DNA of 64,000 bases from Flavobacteriaceae bacterium MAR_2010_188. GTDB lineage: Bacteria > Bacteroidota > Bacteroidia > Flavobacteriales > Flavobacteriaceae. How positions within the stretch are numbered: the first letter of the stretch is position 1; the number at the start of each line of letters is the position of its first letter. The notes under the pieces are model-generated. The model ran no database searches. It was not told where the DNA came from and worked only from the letters and a program-made list of their open reading frames with translations. The stretch covers positions 3,392,480 through 3,456,479 of the forward strand of contig LT629302.1 in assembly GCA_900104375.1 (NCBI GenBank). The letters are read 5' to 3'. The translations under genes and the position numbers were made by a program. Positions 8,927 to 17,430 of this stretch are shown one piece after another.

Positions 8927-9025
8927 TTTTTACACACCGCTTTCTGGGTGACGCTGTATTATTAAAATGGTCGCGGATTCCCCCGAGACTTCGGGGCCGT
9001 CCAGACCGCAAACTTTAAATAGAGT

Positions 9026-9062
9026 AAAAGCCTAGAAGTCACAAAGATTTCTGGGCTTTTTT
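9026..9062 (+). terminator. Terminator repeat (copy 2)
   Basis: Same hairpin as the copy at 8888-8926, intact, within the second tandem unit. Confidence 0.75.
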
Positions 9063-9164
9063 ATTCTTTCACCCACCGCTTTCTGGGTGACGCTGTATTA
9101 TTAAAATGGTCGCGGATTCCCCCGAGACTTCGTGGCCGTCCAGACCGCAAACTTTAAATAGTGT

Positions 9165-9201
9165 AAAAGCCTAGAAGTCTTAAAGATTTCTGGGTTTTTT
9201 T
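9165..9201 (+). terminator. Terminator repeat (copy 3)
   Basis: Third copy of the hairpin. The 3' arm reads GGGTTTT rather than GGCTTTT, so the stem keeps pairing through a G-T pair. Confidence 0.7.
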
Positions 9202-9239
9202 GGTTTATGATATCAATATTATGTGAAAAAGACATCTCA

Positions 9240-9271
9240 TTTGAAGAGTTCCACATATTTTTTTATATTTA
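9240..9271 (+). promoter_or_regulatory. Promoter of the YegP-like gene
   Basis: TTTG at 9240-9243, 20 bases, then TATATTTA at 9264-9271, one base from consensus. Start expected about 20 bases before the ATG at 9298. Confidence 0.6.
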
Positions 9272-9297
9272 AACCTAACCTCATTATTTAAGTAAGC

Positions 9298-9627
9298 ATG
9301 GGAAAATTTGAAATTTACAAAGACAAAAAAGGAGAATTCAGATTTAGATTAAAAGCCAGCAATGGACAGACCATATTAACCGGTGAAGGGTATTCTTCAA
9401 AAGCAGGCTGCACAAATGGAATAGAATCCGTTAAGAAAAATTCAACGGACGATTCTCGCTATGAGAGGCTAACTTCTACTAACGGTAGTCCTTATTTCAA
9501 TTTAAAAGCAGGTAATAATCAAACAATTGGAAGTAGCGAAACTTATTCCTCGATCTCTGCAATGGAGAATGGAATAGCCTCGGTAAAATCTAACGCTGCC
9601 TCAGCTTCTATTGAAGATATGACCTAG
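9298..9627 (+). CDS. YegP-family protein with two DUF1508 repeats
   Basis: A 109-residue protein made of two copies of the DUF1508 unit (about 3-47 and 54-98). The repeats match each other: FRFRLKASNGQTILTGEGYSS against PYFNLKAGNNQTIGSSETYSS, each followed by a G-I-SVK helix. The family is small, cytoplasmic and of unknown function, with two units as the usual form. It has its own promoter and is a single-gene unit convergent with the minus-strand outer-membrane operon. Confidence 0.9.
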   Translation: MGKFEIYKDKKGEFRFRLKASNGQTILTGEGYSSKAGCTNGIESVKKNSTDDSRYERLTSTNGSPYFNLKAGNNQTIGSSETYSSISAMENGIASVKSNAASASIEDMT

Positions 9628-9659
9628 TATATTTTCCAAATAACCGGATTGATTAAAAG

Positions 9660-11435
9660 TTATTCCACCTCAAAATATTGAACACTAGAAACCGGTTTTC
9701 CATAATCGGTAAATCCTTCAAGCCTAATTCTATAGGTTCCTTTTACATCAGAAGTATAAAAAAGAATCTGTTTTTCTGGAGATTTCAACCTAAAGTGAGG
9801 TAGCCAATGCAATTGATAGCGATAATCTGGTATGTGCGCATCTAAGCTGCTGCCTTGAGAATAATATTGCTTTTCCATCGTTGATGGGCGATAGCTGATT
9901 TTCTTACCTGCAGCTGACCTCCATTCATCAATATAATTTCCGTCGATAGTTTCTAAAGCTACCATACCTTGGTAATTCTTGTTGTCTAGCACCAACGGAT
10001 GCCGCAATACTTTTATGGACTTTAATCTTCGGGCATTAAATGATAGTAAGTTATTGTGGTTGGGCATCAAAATACCATCGATAGTCACTAGCGGCGGGTC
10101 GGTAGTATACTCTCCTTTTCTTACATCGTCTAATGGGGTACGTACCCAAAAGGTGTAATCGCCATTATTAAATTTTTTAACCCAAACATGTTCGATAAAT
10201 TCTACCAAGGTTTCTTGCAATGTATTAAATCTAGTGTATTCATCTAGATTATATACCGTTGGTGGCTCACCGTAAAAGGGATCAATATTATAGGGGTTTA
10301 CGCCTTGCCATTGTAAAACGGTATCTGGCTTTACTTCGTAGTAACTGTTTTCTATCTGGTTGTAGATGCTTCGGTTGCGAATAGATTCTTTCATGGTAGA
10401 ATCGATTTCAAACTCAAAGAAGCCTGAAAGTTTCGAAGACCAGCTAGAAGGGTCATAGCTATTTATTGTGTAATTGCTACTATCGGGCTCAACCATCTCT
10501 ATTACGGCTGTTTCTCCGTTATAAGGAGCATTGGCATAAGCAAAGAATTTACCATCAGGATACGTAGTTGCTGCTTTAAGCTGAAAGTATTCACCGGGCA
10601 AAGAAATTGCCACTTCTGTTTTGGCAACTGGCAAGTCGGTTTCTCCGTAAGTGATTTTTCCACTTATTAGTTCGCCTCTCTGCTCTGGGAAAGAAATAGT
10701 GTCGCCGACCGTTTGCGGAATTTGCCTCATTAAGTCTGGGTATACCTTTACAAAATTTTCTGCAGAGGTAAAGTTTGGAGATGGCAGCTTATCAATATGA
10801 GTTACCGAAAGCGAATAATTACCATGGCCAAAAACTTTTTGATCATTGATTACAGAAAGTTCGACTGCCTCTCGATTGGCGTAAGTAACTTTATTCAGTT
10901 TTAGCTTAAGAACAGAAGAGTTATCATTCTTCGGTAAAGAGTTAGCTGAAGAATTGTTTAAACTGTCCTTAGATGAACTTATCAGAGCTTCTTGATTATT
11001 TTTGTATGGATTAATTATCGCAATGTCAACATTGAATGCTTGAGATGCCGGAGCATTCTTCATCCAATGGGTAAAAGCCACCAGTTTATAAGAACCCGAA
11101 GGGATAGAGGTTTCAACAAATATATCACCTTGACCGAGTCCGTTTTTCAATCTTATTTTTTGGGTTGAAATCTCTTCGCCATTTTCAGCAATAAGTTTTA
11201 CATATGCTACCTTACTGATCTCGCTAAGCTTATAAGTCTTCATATTGATGCAGAACAAGCTGAAATAAAGGTACTCTCCGGGGAAAAAGTTGTTACGATT
11301 GGTATTTATGTAAATTGTTTCTAAAGGTGTGGTCTTCAATATCTGTTCTTCCGATTTTGACGAAATTACAAGTTGTGCATATCCTATTTGAAAAAGGAAG
11401 AGAGCGAGAATTACTAATGATACCTTTTGTTTCAT
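9660..11435 (-). CDS. Secreted MG2-like domain protein, last gene of the TonB receptor/DUF4249 operon
   Basis: A 591-residue protein with a signal peptide (about 1-20, ending GYAQ). Residues about 38-130 resemble the macroglobulin MG2-type fold common in large Bacteroidota envelope proteins (ETIYINTNRNNFFPGEYLYF, then SIPSGSYKLVAFTHWM). Later parts look like beta-sandwich and carboxypeptidase-regulatory-like segments, with no catalytic motif seen. It starts one base after the second DUF4249 gene, so all four genes should be one transcript. It could be a surface or periplasmic partner of the receptor; that is inference from context. Confidence 0.6.
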   Translation of the reverse strand: MKQKVSLVILALFLFQIGYAQLVISSKSEEQILKTTPLETIYINTNRNNFFPGEYLYFSLFCINMKTYKLSEISKVAYVKLIAENGEEISTQKIRLKNGLGQGDIFVETSIPSGSYKLVAFTHWMKNAPASQAFNVDIAIINPYKNNQEALISSSKDSLNNSSANSLPKNDNSSVLKLKLNKVTYANREAVELSVINDQKVFGHGNYSLSVTHIDKLPSPNFTSAENFVKVYPDLMRQIPQTVGDTISFPEQRGELISGKITYGETDLPVAKTEVAISLPGEYFQLKAATTYPDGKFFAYANAPYNGETAVIEMVEPDSSNYTINSYDPSSWSSKLSGFFEFEIDSTMKESIRNRSIYNQIENSYYEVKPDTVLQWQGVNPYNIDPFYGEPPTVYNLDEYTRFNTLQETLVEFIEHVWVKKFNNGDYTFWVRTPLDDVRKGEYTTDPPLVTIDGILMPNHNNLLSFNARRLKSIKVLRHPLVLDNKNYQGMVALETIDGNYIDEWRSAAGKKISYRPSTMEKQYYSQGSSLDAHIPDYRYQLHWLPHFRLKSPEKQILFYTSDVKGTYRIRLEGFTDYGKPVSSVQYFEVE

Positions 11436-11436
11436 A

Positions 11437-12708
11437 TTAATCGATCCAAAAATCGGGTTTTACATTAGAACCAAGAACAGTGCAATCTCCACATATCTTC
11501 GGTACATAAATGTATGGTCCTGGGCACATGGCATTAGGGACAAATGATTCGTTATAGACTGAATAATAGGAGATGACACCGTCTGCTACGTATTCGCTTA
11601 CCGATGGAGGACAACCACGAGTAGGAGAATGAGGTGAGGTTATAAATCGGCAATTAACTAAGAACAAAGTCTCAGGCTCGCCGGTATAAAAGTCTAAATA
11701 ATCAATAAATATCCGCTTCTTACTTACAGAAACTACCGAGAAATAACCTACTACAAGGTTCTCTGTATTGTTTTCAATTTGAAAATTTCCTTTTAAAAAT
11801 CCAGGCTGGACCTGATAAAAAACAGAGGAAGATTTTGAAAAACTTTCTAATCTGTCGTAATACAGATAGGCGTCAACATCTTGTAAATATTGGGTTACTT
11901 CAATACTATATCTAAAAGCTATCGCATAACTAGACTTCGGTAAGAAATTAACGGAGAATGCATTTACGTTTGCACCGCTAATATTTTCGGTACTAAGTTG
12001 AATGATTTCCTTAGAGTTTTCGGTCCTGAAACAGGTTTTAGATTCGGTTACTCTGGGAACTATAGAAAGATTAGGAGAAAAGTCGAGTGGCGACCAAAGT
12101 GGCGCTACAATCCTAAAGGTTTCTTCGTAATCGTAGCGGTAATAGGAAGTGCTATTAGTTTGACTACTTTCTCCATCGACGTAAAAAAACAAACCCTCGT
12201 CACCAGCTTGATTAGTGCCTTTTTGGGCTCTTAAAGAAGTTATCGTAGACTTTCCAATCAAGGTTTCAAACTCTGAGCTAATCTGGTCACCGTTACTTCT
12301 GTTTATCAAAAGACGGTAGGCGATACCTTCTTCGGCTTTAAATTTACCAACGGATATATATCGTCCTTCTTGTGCTTCAAAAAAATCGAAAATCTTACCC
12401 TCGTCGCTCTCCACCTGAACCCTTGCATTTCTCTCGTAAGCTATTGGTCTTTCCCGAGTTTGTGGAATGCTAAGTGAAGAATTGGGGTCTTCCTCATCAT
12501 ATTCTACGATACTATCGTTTTCAAAACTTATAGCCCTAGTAAGTGTTATTTTTTGGGTTTGTAGAGAATCGGTTAAGGTAGCTTCTACGACTAAAGCGTT
12601 TTCTGCCAACAATGAACTCCCACTATCGGTACTTATATCAAACTCTTCCACACAGCCATAAATGCTGAACAGTAGAAAAAGAATTAGGTATAGGTACGGA
12701 TTTTTCAT
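11437..12708 (-). CDS. DUF4249 lipoprotein (copy 2)
   Basis: A 423-residue predicted lipoprotein: hydrophobic leader then IYGC with Cys19. The body is beta-rich and matches DUF4249 in layout, including VVEATLTDSLQTQKITLTRA near residue 42. DUF4249 proteins usually sit next to TonB-dependent receptors in Bacteroidota; their role is not established. It is a paralogue of the 450-residue gene 12 bases upstream, and both end in the same unusual CGDCTxLGSNVKPDFWID tail. Confidence 0.85.
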   Translation of the reverse strand: MKNPYLYLILFLLFSIYGCVEEFDISTDSGSSLLAENALVVEATLTDSLQTQKITLTRAISFENDSIVEYDEEDPNSSLSIPQTRERPIAYERNARVQVESDEGKIFDFFEAQEGRYISVGKFKAEEGIAYRLLINRSNGDQISSEFETLIGKSTITSLRAQKGTNQAGDEGLFFYVDGESSQTNSTSYYRYDYEETFRIVAPLWSPLDFSPNLSIVPRVTESKTCFRTENSKEIIQLSTENISGANVNAFSVNFLPKSSYAIAFRYSIEVTQYLQDVDAYLYYDRLESFSKSSSVFYQVQPGFLKGNFQIENNTENLVVGYFSVVSVSKKRIFIDYLDFYTGEPETLFLVNCRFITSPHSPTRGCPPSVSEYVADGVISYYSVYNESFVPNAMCPGPYIYVPKICGDCTVLGSNVKPDFWID

Positions 12709-12720
12709 GTTCTTAATAAT

Positions 12721-14073
12721 TTAATCAATCCAAAAATCTGGTTTTACATTTGAGCCAAGCATGGTGCAGTCTCCGCATATTTTAGGTACGTACATATGAG
12801 GATAAGGTCCTGGACAAGAAATTAGGGGCGGCACTTGAGCCTCGTCATATTCATCATAATAAGAAATCAGGTCTGCTGCCACTAATTCTATCACAGAAGG
12901 TGGACATATGTCCGGATCTGGATCTGGATTGGGCGGTTCACAATAGGATTCGTGAGATTCCCTTGAGGTTAAAATCCGGCATTCTACCAAATAAGTCTGG
13001 TCTGGTTGCCCCGTAAAATAATCATTATAATCAATAAATATACGACGCTGAGCGATGGATGCCACCGAGAAATATCCGATTACAAGTTTACGATTATCAT
13101 TTTCGTCAGACAGATTCCCTTTTAAGAATCCAGGCTGAACTTGATAGAATACATTGGTGGATTGAGAAAAATTCTTCAGTTTATCATAATAAAGATATGA
13201 ATCTATGTTCTCTACAAATTGGGTCAGTAGTAGGCTATAGCGATGAGCCAACTCATAGCGGTTTTTCCCAAGAAAGTAAACTGGAAATTTTTCGATGTTA
13301 TTGGCAGAAAACTTCTCGGTACTTGTTTGTACAATTTCTTCCGAATACTCTGTCCGGTAACAGGTTTTGGATTCGCCCTCTCTCCTAACAATTTCTAAAT
13401 TGTAGGTTGGTTCTGGTAACGCGCAGGGATTGTAATCAGTTAACTTAAATTCGAAGGGATACCAATTAGGTGCTACAATTTTTAATGTTTCTTCATAGCT
13501 ATATCTATAATAAGTTGTTGTGGCATTAATATTTTTTGGTGTGTCTACAAAAAAGAAAAGTCCTTCTTCACCATCATTATTGATTCCCGTTTCTACGTAT
13601 AACTTTTCCAATTTAGATATTCCGGAGAGTGTTTCAAAATCTGACTTAATCTGTTCTCCTTTAGCAGTACTAATTTGGAGCTGATATCCAATGCCGTTTT
13701 CAATTTTAAAAGGTGAAACTGAGAAATAGCGGCCAGTCTCTACTTCTCTAAACTCAAAAATCTTACCATCGCTGCTTTCAACAATTACTCGTGCATTCGT
13801 TTCATAGGCTATAGGCCTTTCCCTAAATTGACGTTCATTCAATATTGTAGAAAAGTAATCATCATAACCTACTATGGTGTCATTATCAAAACTTACAGCT
13901 CTAGATAAAATAACCTTTTGAATCTGCAAAGAATCGGTTAAAGTGGCTTCTACTACCAGCGTATTTGCCGCTAAACTTGCACTCTCATCGTCCGTACCTA
14001 TATCTATTTCCTCAACGCAAGAGTACGCAGATAGAATTAGAACAAAGTTTATATATAAGGCTAAGGTTTTCAT
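12721..14073 (-). CDS. DUF4249 lipoprotein (copy 1)
   Basis: A 450-residue predicted lipoprotein (AYSC, Cys19) of the DUF4249 family. Shared blocks with its downstream paralogue include VEATLTDSLQ-QK, RERPIAYE-NARV-VES, FYQVQPGFLKGN and the whole C-terminal tail. It differs by a Pro/Asp-rich insertion near residue 395 (NPDPDPDICPP). It starts 23 bases after the TonB-dependent receptor gene. By position it is a candidate surface or periplasmic lipoprotein working with that receptor. Confidence 0.87.
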   Translation of the reverse strand: MKTLALYINFVLILSAYSCVEEIDIGTDDESASLAANTLVVEATLTDSLQIQKVILSRAVSFDNDTIVGYDDYFSTILNERQFRERPIAYETNARVIVESSDGKIFEFREVETGRYFSVSPFKIENGIGYQLQISTAKGEQIKSDFETLSGISKLEKLYVETGINNDGEEGLFFFVDTPKNINATTTYYRYSYEETLKIVAPNWYPFEFKLTDYNPCALPEPTYNLEIVRREGESKTCYRTEYSEEIVQTSTEKFSANNIEKFPVYFLGKNRYELAHRYSLLLTQFVENIDSYLYYDKLKNFSQSTNVFYQVQPGFLKGNLSDENDNRKLVIGYFSVASIAQRRIFIDYNDYFTGQPDQTYLVECRILTSRESHESYCEPPNPDPDPDICPPSVIELVAADLISYYDEYDEAQVPPLISCPGPYPHMYVPKICGDCTMLGSNVKPDFWID

Positions 14074-14096
14074 TTTTAGAGGTTAATCAACAGTAA

Positions 14097-16868
14097 TTAA
14101 AATTTAAAATTATATGTAATCGTTGGTATCGGCACTGCAAAAATAGAACTCTGTAATGCTTTTAGTTCCCCATTATCAGTGACAAAATAGACTGAGTATG
14201 GATTGTTTCTGCCCAATACATTATATACTGAAACCGTCCAAAAACTATGGGCCAACTTCTTTATCTTATGATTACCCTCTACATTAAATCCGATATCGAG
14301 TCTTATGTTTTCCGGAATTCTATATTTGTTTCTATCGCTATAGAAAACATATTCGGCATTGTTGTAATAGTACTGACCAATCGGGTAGGTTATTGGTCGG
14401 CCGGTCTGGTAAGCAAAATTTAACGAAAGGCTATAACGACGGGTAAATTTATAATTGGCAACTAAACTTATGTCGTGTGGTCTGTCGTAGTTTGAAGGAA
14501 AAAATTCTCCATTATTAATTTGTTCTTCAGGGAATTGGCTATCGAATCTCACCTTAGACCTAGAATAGGTATAGGAAAACCATCCATTTAAATTACCACG
14601 TTTTTTTTGAAGCATAAATTCTACACCATAGGCAAGACCATCTCCTTGTATTACTTCGGTCTCAACATGGTCATTTAATAGTATCCTCGCTCCAGTTTTA
14701 AAGTCTAGCACATCCTTGGACCATTTATAAAAACCTTCTAGGCTAACTTCATATTCAGCGTCATCAAAATTCTTAAAAAGCCCTAGGCTTACTTGATTCT
14801 GTTTTTGAGGACGAATGTTGTTGTCGCTCAGTTTCCAAGTATCTATAGGAGAAATAGTGGTGGTATTGGATAAGGTGTGGATGTATTGGTACATATTGCT
14901 ATAACCCCCTCGCAAAGATAAATTTGGGGTTATTAAATAGCGTGCTGAAAAGCGAACCTCGGGCCCTCCATACCTATTCATCAACTCACCACCTCCGTAA
15001 GAAGTACTATCTGAAATGGTCCCAACATTTCTGGGTTGATCTTCTTCATAATTATATTGGTCAGAAGGTCCCAGCGCCGCAAAAACCGAGTAGCGCAGGC
15101 CAGCATCGATAGTGAAATTATCTGTTAATTTAATTTCATCTGAAATAAAAATACCGCCTTCTAATGCTTGCTCTTCATTAATCTTTCTTGATTCTATCCG
15201 TGATTCAGAATTGTTAGGCTCAATGCTTCCCGGATTCATATTGTAATATTTCGCAGAAAGGCCATACTTAATTCTATGCTTATCGTTTAATCGATATTCG
15301 TTCCAAGCCCTTAGTTCTGATTCTTTTACCCAATAACCATAGTCAAAATCTTGATTATTAAAGTCGCTATCGTAATTTATGTTGAAGGCATATCTGCTAT
15401 TGGCGAGCGTCACGGTTGCACGGTTGTTGTCATTAAAATTATGAAACCACTCTATTGAAAATGCACGATTGCTGTAGTTGATGAGCGAATCTGGAGTGAT
15501 GGTAAATCTGTCCTTGCTGTAATATCCGGTTGCTTTTATTGAATTGTTCTCATTAATCTGGTCGCGGTAGGTCCCGATAAAATCATAGAAATTCGCTTCA
15601 CTATTTTTAAGGCTTTCTTCATCTAAAGCTTTCAAAATCCAATCGGAATAGGTTGCGCGACCACCAACCACGAAGGATGATCGTTTTTCTTTTACCGGAA
15701 TCTCGAATGCCAAATTTGCGGTCACTGGACCAATTGATCCTTGTCCTTTCAATTTTTCAGTATCTCCAGCAACCGTTTTAATATCAAAAACAGAAGAAAG
15801 GCGACCCCCAAATTCTACCGGGATTGATCCTTTGTAAATATCGACATGGTCGGTCACAAAAGGATTTAGTGCCTGAAAAATTCCAAAAAAGTGGGTAGGG
15901 TTATAAACGATGGCACTATTTAGCAAGAATTGATTTTGGTCTGCCTTACCACCACGTACATTAAGACCGATGGCGCCTTCACCAGAGCGCGAAATCCCAG
16001 GGAGTGTTGCAGCAACCTGAAGAATATCCCTTTCACCTAAAACTACAGGAATATCTTTGCTTTCTTCCGAATCTATTCGATTTGTTCCGGTAATGACCTC
16101 CTCAACGTTCTCATAACGGTCCGCTTCAACAACAACCTCTACCAATTGTTCTACGCCTTCTTTTACATTTAGGTTTAATTCACCATCATTATAAAGAATG
16201 ATACGTTTTCTTACTGGTTTCATCCCAATAAACTGAGTTTTAAATTCCTGGATTCCTTGGGGTAGATTTAATTCATAATAACCTTTTTCGTCGGTAACGG
16301 TTCCTCTATTTCTATTGGTAATTAGAATTGCGATATCTTGAACTGGACGGCCACTTTCTTCATCAATTATATAACCTGAAAGTTTATAAGTTTGCTTTTT
16401 GCTATTAGGATTTTCGACCCCGATTCTAATGGTTTCAATTTCACGGTCTTCTAAGTCATTGGCCTGTGCTACAAAGACTGGCGAAGAGACTATTACCTTA
16501 TCATTCTGAGAAGTGTTTTCTGAATTTGATTTTTGAAAAAAATTAGGTGGGAGACTTTCATAGATACGGTTGTTCTGAGTAAGAACGTAAGTACTATCAT
16601 TGAAACGAAAATAATTTATCGATGATTTATCCAATAAATCCTCAAGCAAAGAATCTAGGCTAACGTTGTTGTATTCTCCACTATGTTTATTTTGGTCGAA
16701 CCAACTTTCTAAGTAAAATATCTTTAGGTCATTGGTTTTTGAAATAGAATCTAAAATCTGTGGAGTTCGTAAATCGGAAAAACTAAAACTGATGAGGTTC
16801 TTACCGCTTTGGGCAAACCCTAAACTTGAAACAAAAAGTAAGAAGTAGTAGGGTAACTTAAGTTTCAA
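14097..16868 (-). CDS. TonB-dependent outer-membrane receptor with STN and carboxypeptidase-like domains
   Basis: A 923-residue receptor. In order: signal peptide (about 1-19), an STN domain (about 25-115), a carboxypeptidase-regulatory-like domain (about 163-245, starting YKLSGYIIDEESGRPVQDI), a plug (about 265-375, with GAIGLNVRGGKADQNQ), and a 22-strand-type barrel ending TYNFKF. STN domains usually signal to an anti-sigma factor, but no sigma/anti-sigma pair is adjacent. There is no SusD; two DUF4249 lipoproteins take that position. The substrate is unknown. A minus-strand promoter lies at 16974-17003. Confidence 0.93.
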   Translation of the reverse strand: MKLKLPYYFLLFVSSLGFAQSGKNLISFSFSDLRTPQILDSISKTNDLKIFYLESWFDQNKHSGEYNNVSLDSLLEDLLDKSSINYFRFNDSTYVLTQNNRIYESLPPNFFQKSNSENTSQNDKVIVSSPVFVAQANDLEDREIETIRIGVENPNSKKQTYKLSGYIIDEESGRPVQDIAILITNRNRGTVTDEKGYYELNLPQGIQEFKTQFIGMKPVRKRIILYNDGELNLNVKEGVEQLVEVVVEADRYENVEEVITGTNRIDSEESKDIPVVLGERDILQVAATLPGISRSGEGAIGLNVRGGKADQNQFLLNSAIVYNPTHFFGIFQALNPFVTDHVDIYKGSIPVEFGGRLSSVFDIKTVAGDTEKLKGQGSIGPVTANLAFEIPVKEKRSSFVVGGRATYSDWILKALDEESLKNSEANFYDFIGTYRDQINENNSIKATGYYSKDRFTITPDSLINYSNRAFSIEWFHNFNDNNRATVTLANSRYAFNINYDSDFNNQDFDYGYWVKESELRAWNEYRLNDKHRIKYGLSAKYYNMNPGSIEPNNSESRIESRKINEEQALEGGIFISDEIKLTDNFTIDAGLRYSVFAALGPSDQYNYEEDQPRNVGTISDSTSYGGGELMNRYGGPEVRFSARYLITPNLSLRGGYSNMYQYIHTLSNTTTISPIDTWKLSDNNIRPQKQNQVSLGLFKNFDDAEYEVSLEGFYKWSKDVLDFKTGARILLNDHVETEVIQGDGLAYGVEFMLQKKRGNLNGWFSYTYSRSKVRFDSQFPEEQINNGEFFPSNYDRPHDISLVANYKFTRRYSLSLNFAYQTGRPITYPIGQYYYNNAEYVFYSDRNKYRIPENIRLDIGFNVEGNHKIKKLAHSFWTVSVYNVLGRNNPYSVYFVTDNGELKALQSSIFAVPIPTITYNFKF

Positions 16869-16973
16869 ACCTTTAGATTTAATGATTAATGATTCTTCTG
16901 GATATATTTTGCGGGGTAAATTTATAATGATTTTAACATATTAAATATAGTATTTTTCTGTAACAAATTCTCG

Positions 16974-17003
16974 CAAAACTATTCATAAACAGCTTTTTAT
17001 AAA
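16974..17003 (-). promoter_or_regulatory. Promoter of the TonB receptor/DUF4249 operon
   Basis: On the minus strand TAGTTTTG (16974-16981) is a good -7 element, with TTTA 18 bases upstream (17000-17003) as a weak -33 element. The predicted leader is about 100 bases. Confidence 0.45.
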
Positions 17004-17142
17004 TATTTAGTCAGTAAGCCCCGAATAATATGACTATATCTTTAACATTTTAAAAAATAATGTGTTGAAAAATGTATGCAGAAATCTTAGTAATCATCTC
17101 AATAAAGGAAACAATGATACTCTTAAGATAAATAGGAAAGAA

Positions 17143-17174
17143 TTTGTTAATAATTTTCAATGTAGTTACCTTTG
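17143..17174 (+). promoter_or_regulatory. Consensus promoter of a candidate small RNA
   Basis: TTTG at 17143-17146, exactly 20 bases, then TACCTTTG at 17167-17174: a perfect match to the Bacteroidota primary promoter. The nearest plus-strand start codon in a real gene is 257 bases away. Confidence 0.75.
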
Positions 17175-17180
17175 CCTTAA

Positions 17181-17339
17181 CTTGAAAAAGTTCGTGCCAA
17201 CAAATGGCGATGCAAGATATTTGAACGGCAATTTGTAGTCGTTTTTAGAAGAAGTTGTGTTGTTCCGATGGAAGTCGGAACTGTTGTAAGGACCATTTTA
17301 TGGATACTTACCGATGAAAGGCTTTCCTTTTTTCTTTTT
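17181..17339 (+). ncRNA. Candidate structured small RNA or long leader
   Basis: The segment starts a few bases after a perfect promoter and ends at a short AAAGG-CTTT-CCTTT hairpin with a T-rich tail (17317-17339). It contains a perfect 7-bp hairpin GTTCCGA-TGGAAG-TCGGAAC (17262-17281), a small CCAT-TTT-ATGG hairpin (17293-17303) and a GCCA/TGGC hairpin near the 5' end. There is no credible open frame. Promoter, length (about 155) and terminator suggest a free-standing RNA. A 6S-type RNA (the flavobacterial 6S-Flavo family) or a 5' leader of the amidase gene are both possible; I cannot decide by eye. Confidence 0.5.
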
Positions 17340-17430
17340 AAGAAAATCGGGATGCTTTTTTGTTTTTAGGCAATAGACTATTTCATATTAATGTTTTGTA
17401 ATTTTAAAATTGAATTATAAATTCTGAAAT

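Larger units (their letters stand above)
8861..9203 (+). repeat. Tandem array of tRNA-Asp 3' ends plus terminators (about 138 bp, 2.5 copies)
   Basis: Units begin at 8861, 8999 and 9138 (periods 138 and 139), each with GTCCAGACCGCAAACTTTAA. The first unit starts inside the real tRNA. Units one and two each end with a damaged copy of the tRNA variable loop and T arm (GGTCGCGG-A-TTC, an inserted CCCCGAGACTTCGGGG-type hairpin, then CCGTCCAGACCGC). The third unit stops after its terminator. The copies carry no D arm or anticodon arm, so they are not functional tRNAs. They look like serial duplication of the tRNA tail. Confidence 0.85.
16869..17430. other. Divergent regulatory region with promoters and a candidate small RNA
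   Basis: No protein gene was found in these 562 bases. The left part carries the minus-strand promoter of the TonB receptor operon. The right part carries a perfect plus-strand consensus promoter (17143-17174), a hairpin-rich transcript and a terminator-like hairpin, annotated separately. About 90 AT-rich bases then lead to the amidase gene, with no obvious second promoter. Confidence 0.6.

Noticed and set aside
8861-9203. CRISPR array or extra tRNA genes
   Set aside because: The repeat unit is 138 bp and contains the terminator; there are no spacers, and the tRNA copies lack D and anticodon arms.
12467-12661. Plus-strand frames inside the DUF4249 genes (also near 11998 and 13059)
   Set aside because: They are antisense shadows of well-supported genes, with no signal, motif or promoter of their own.
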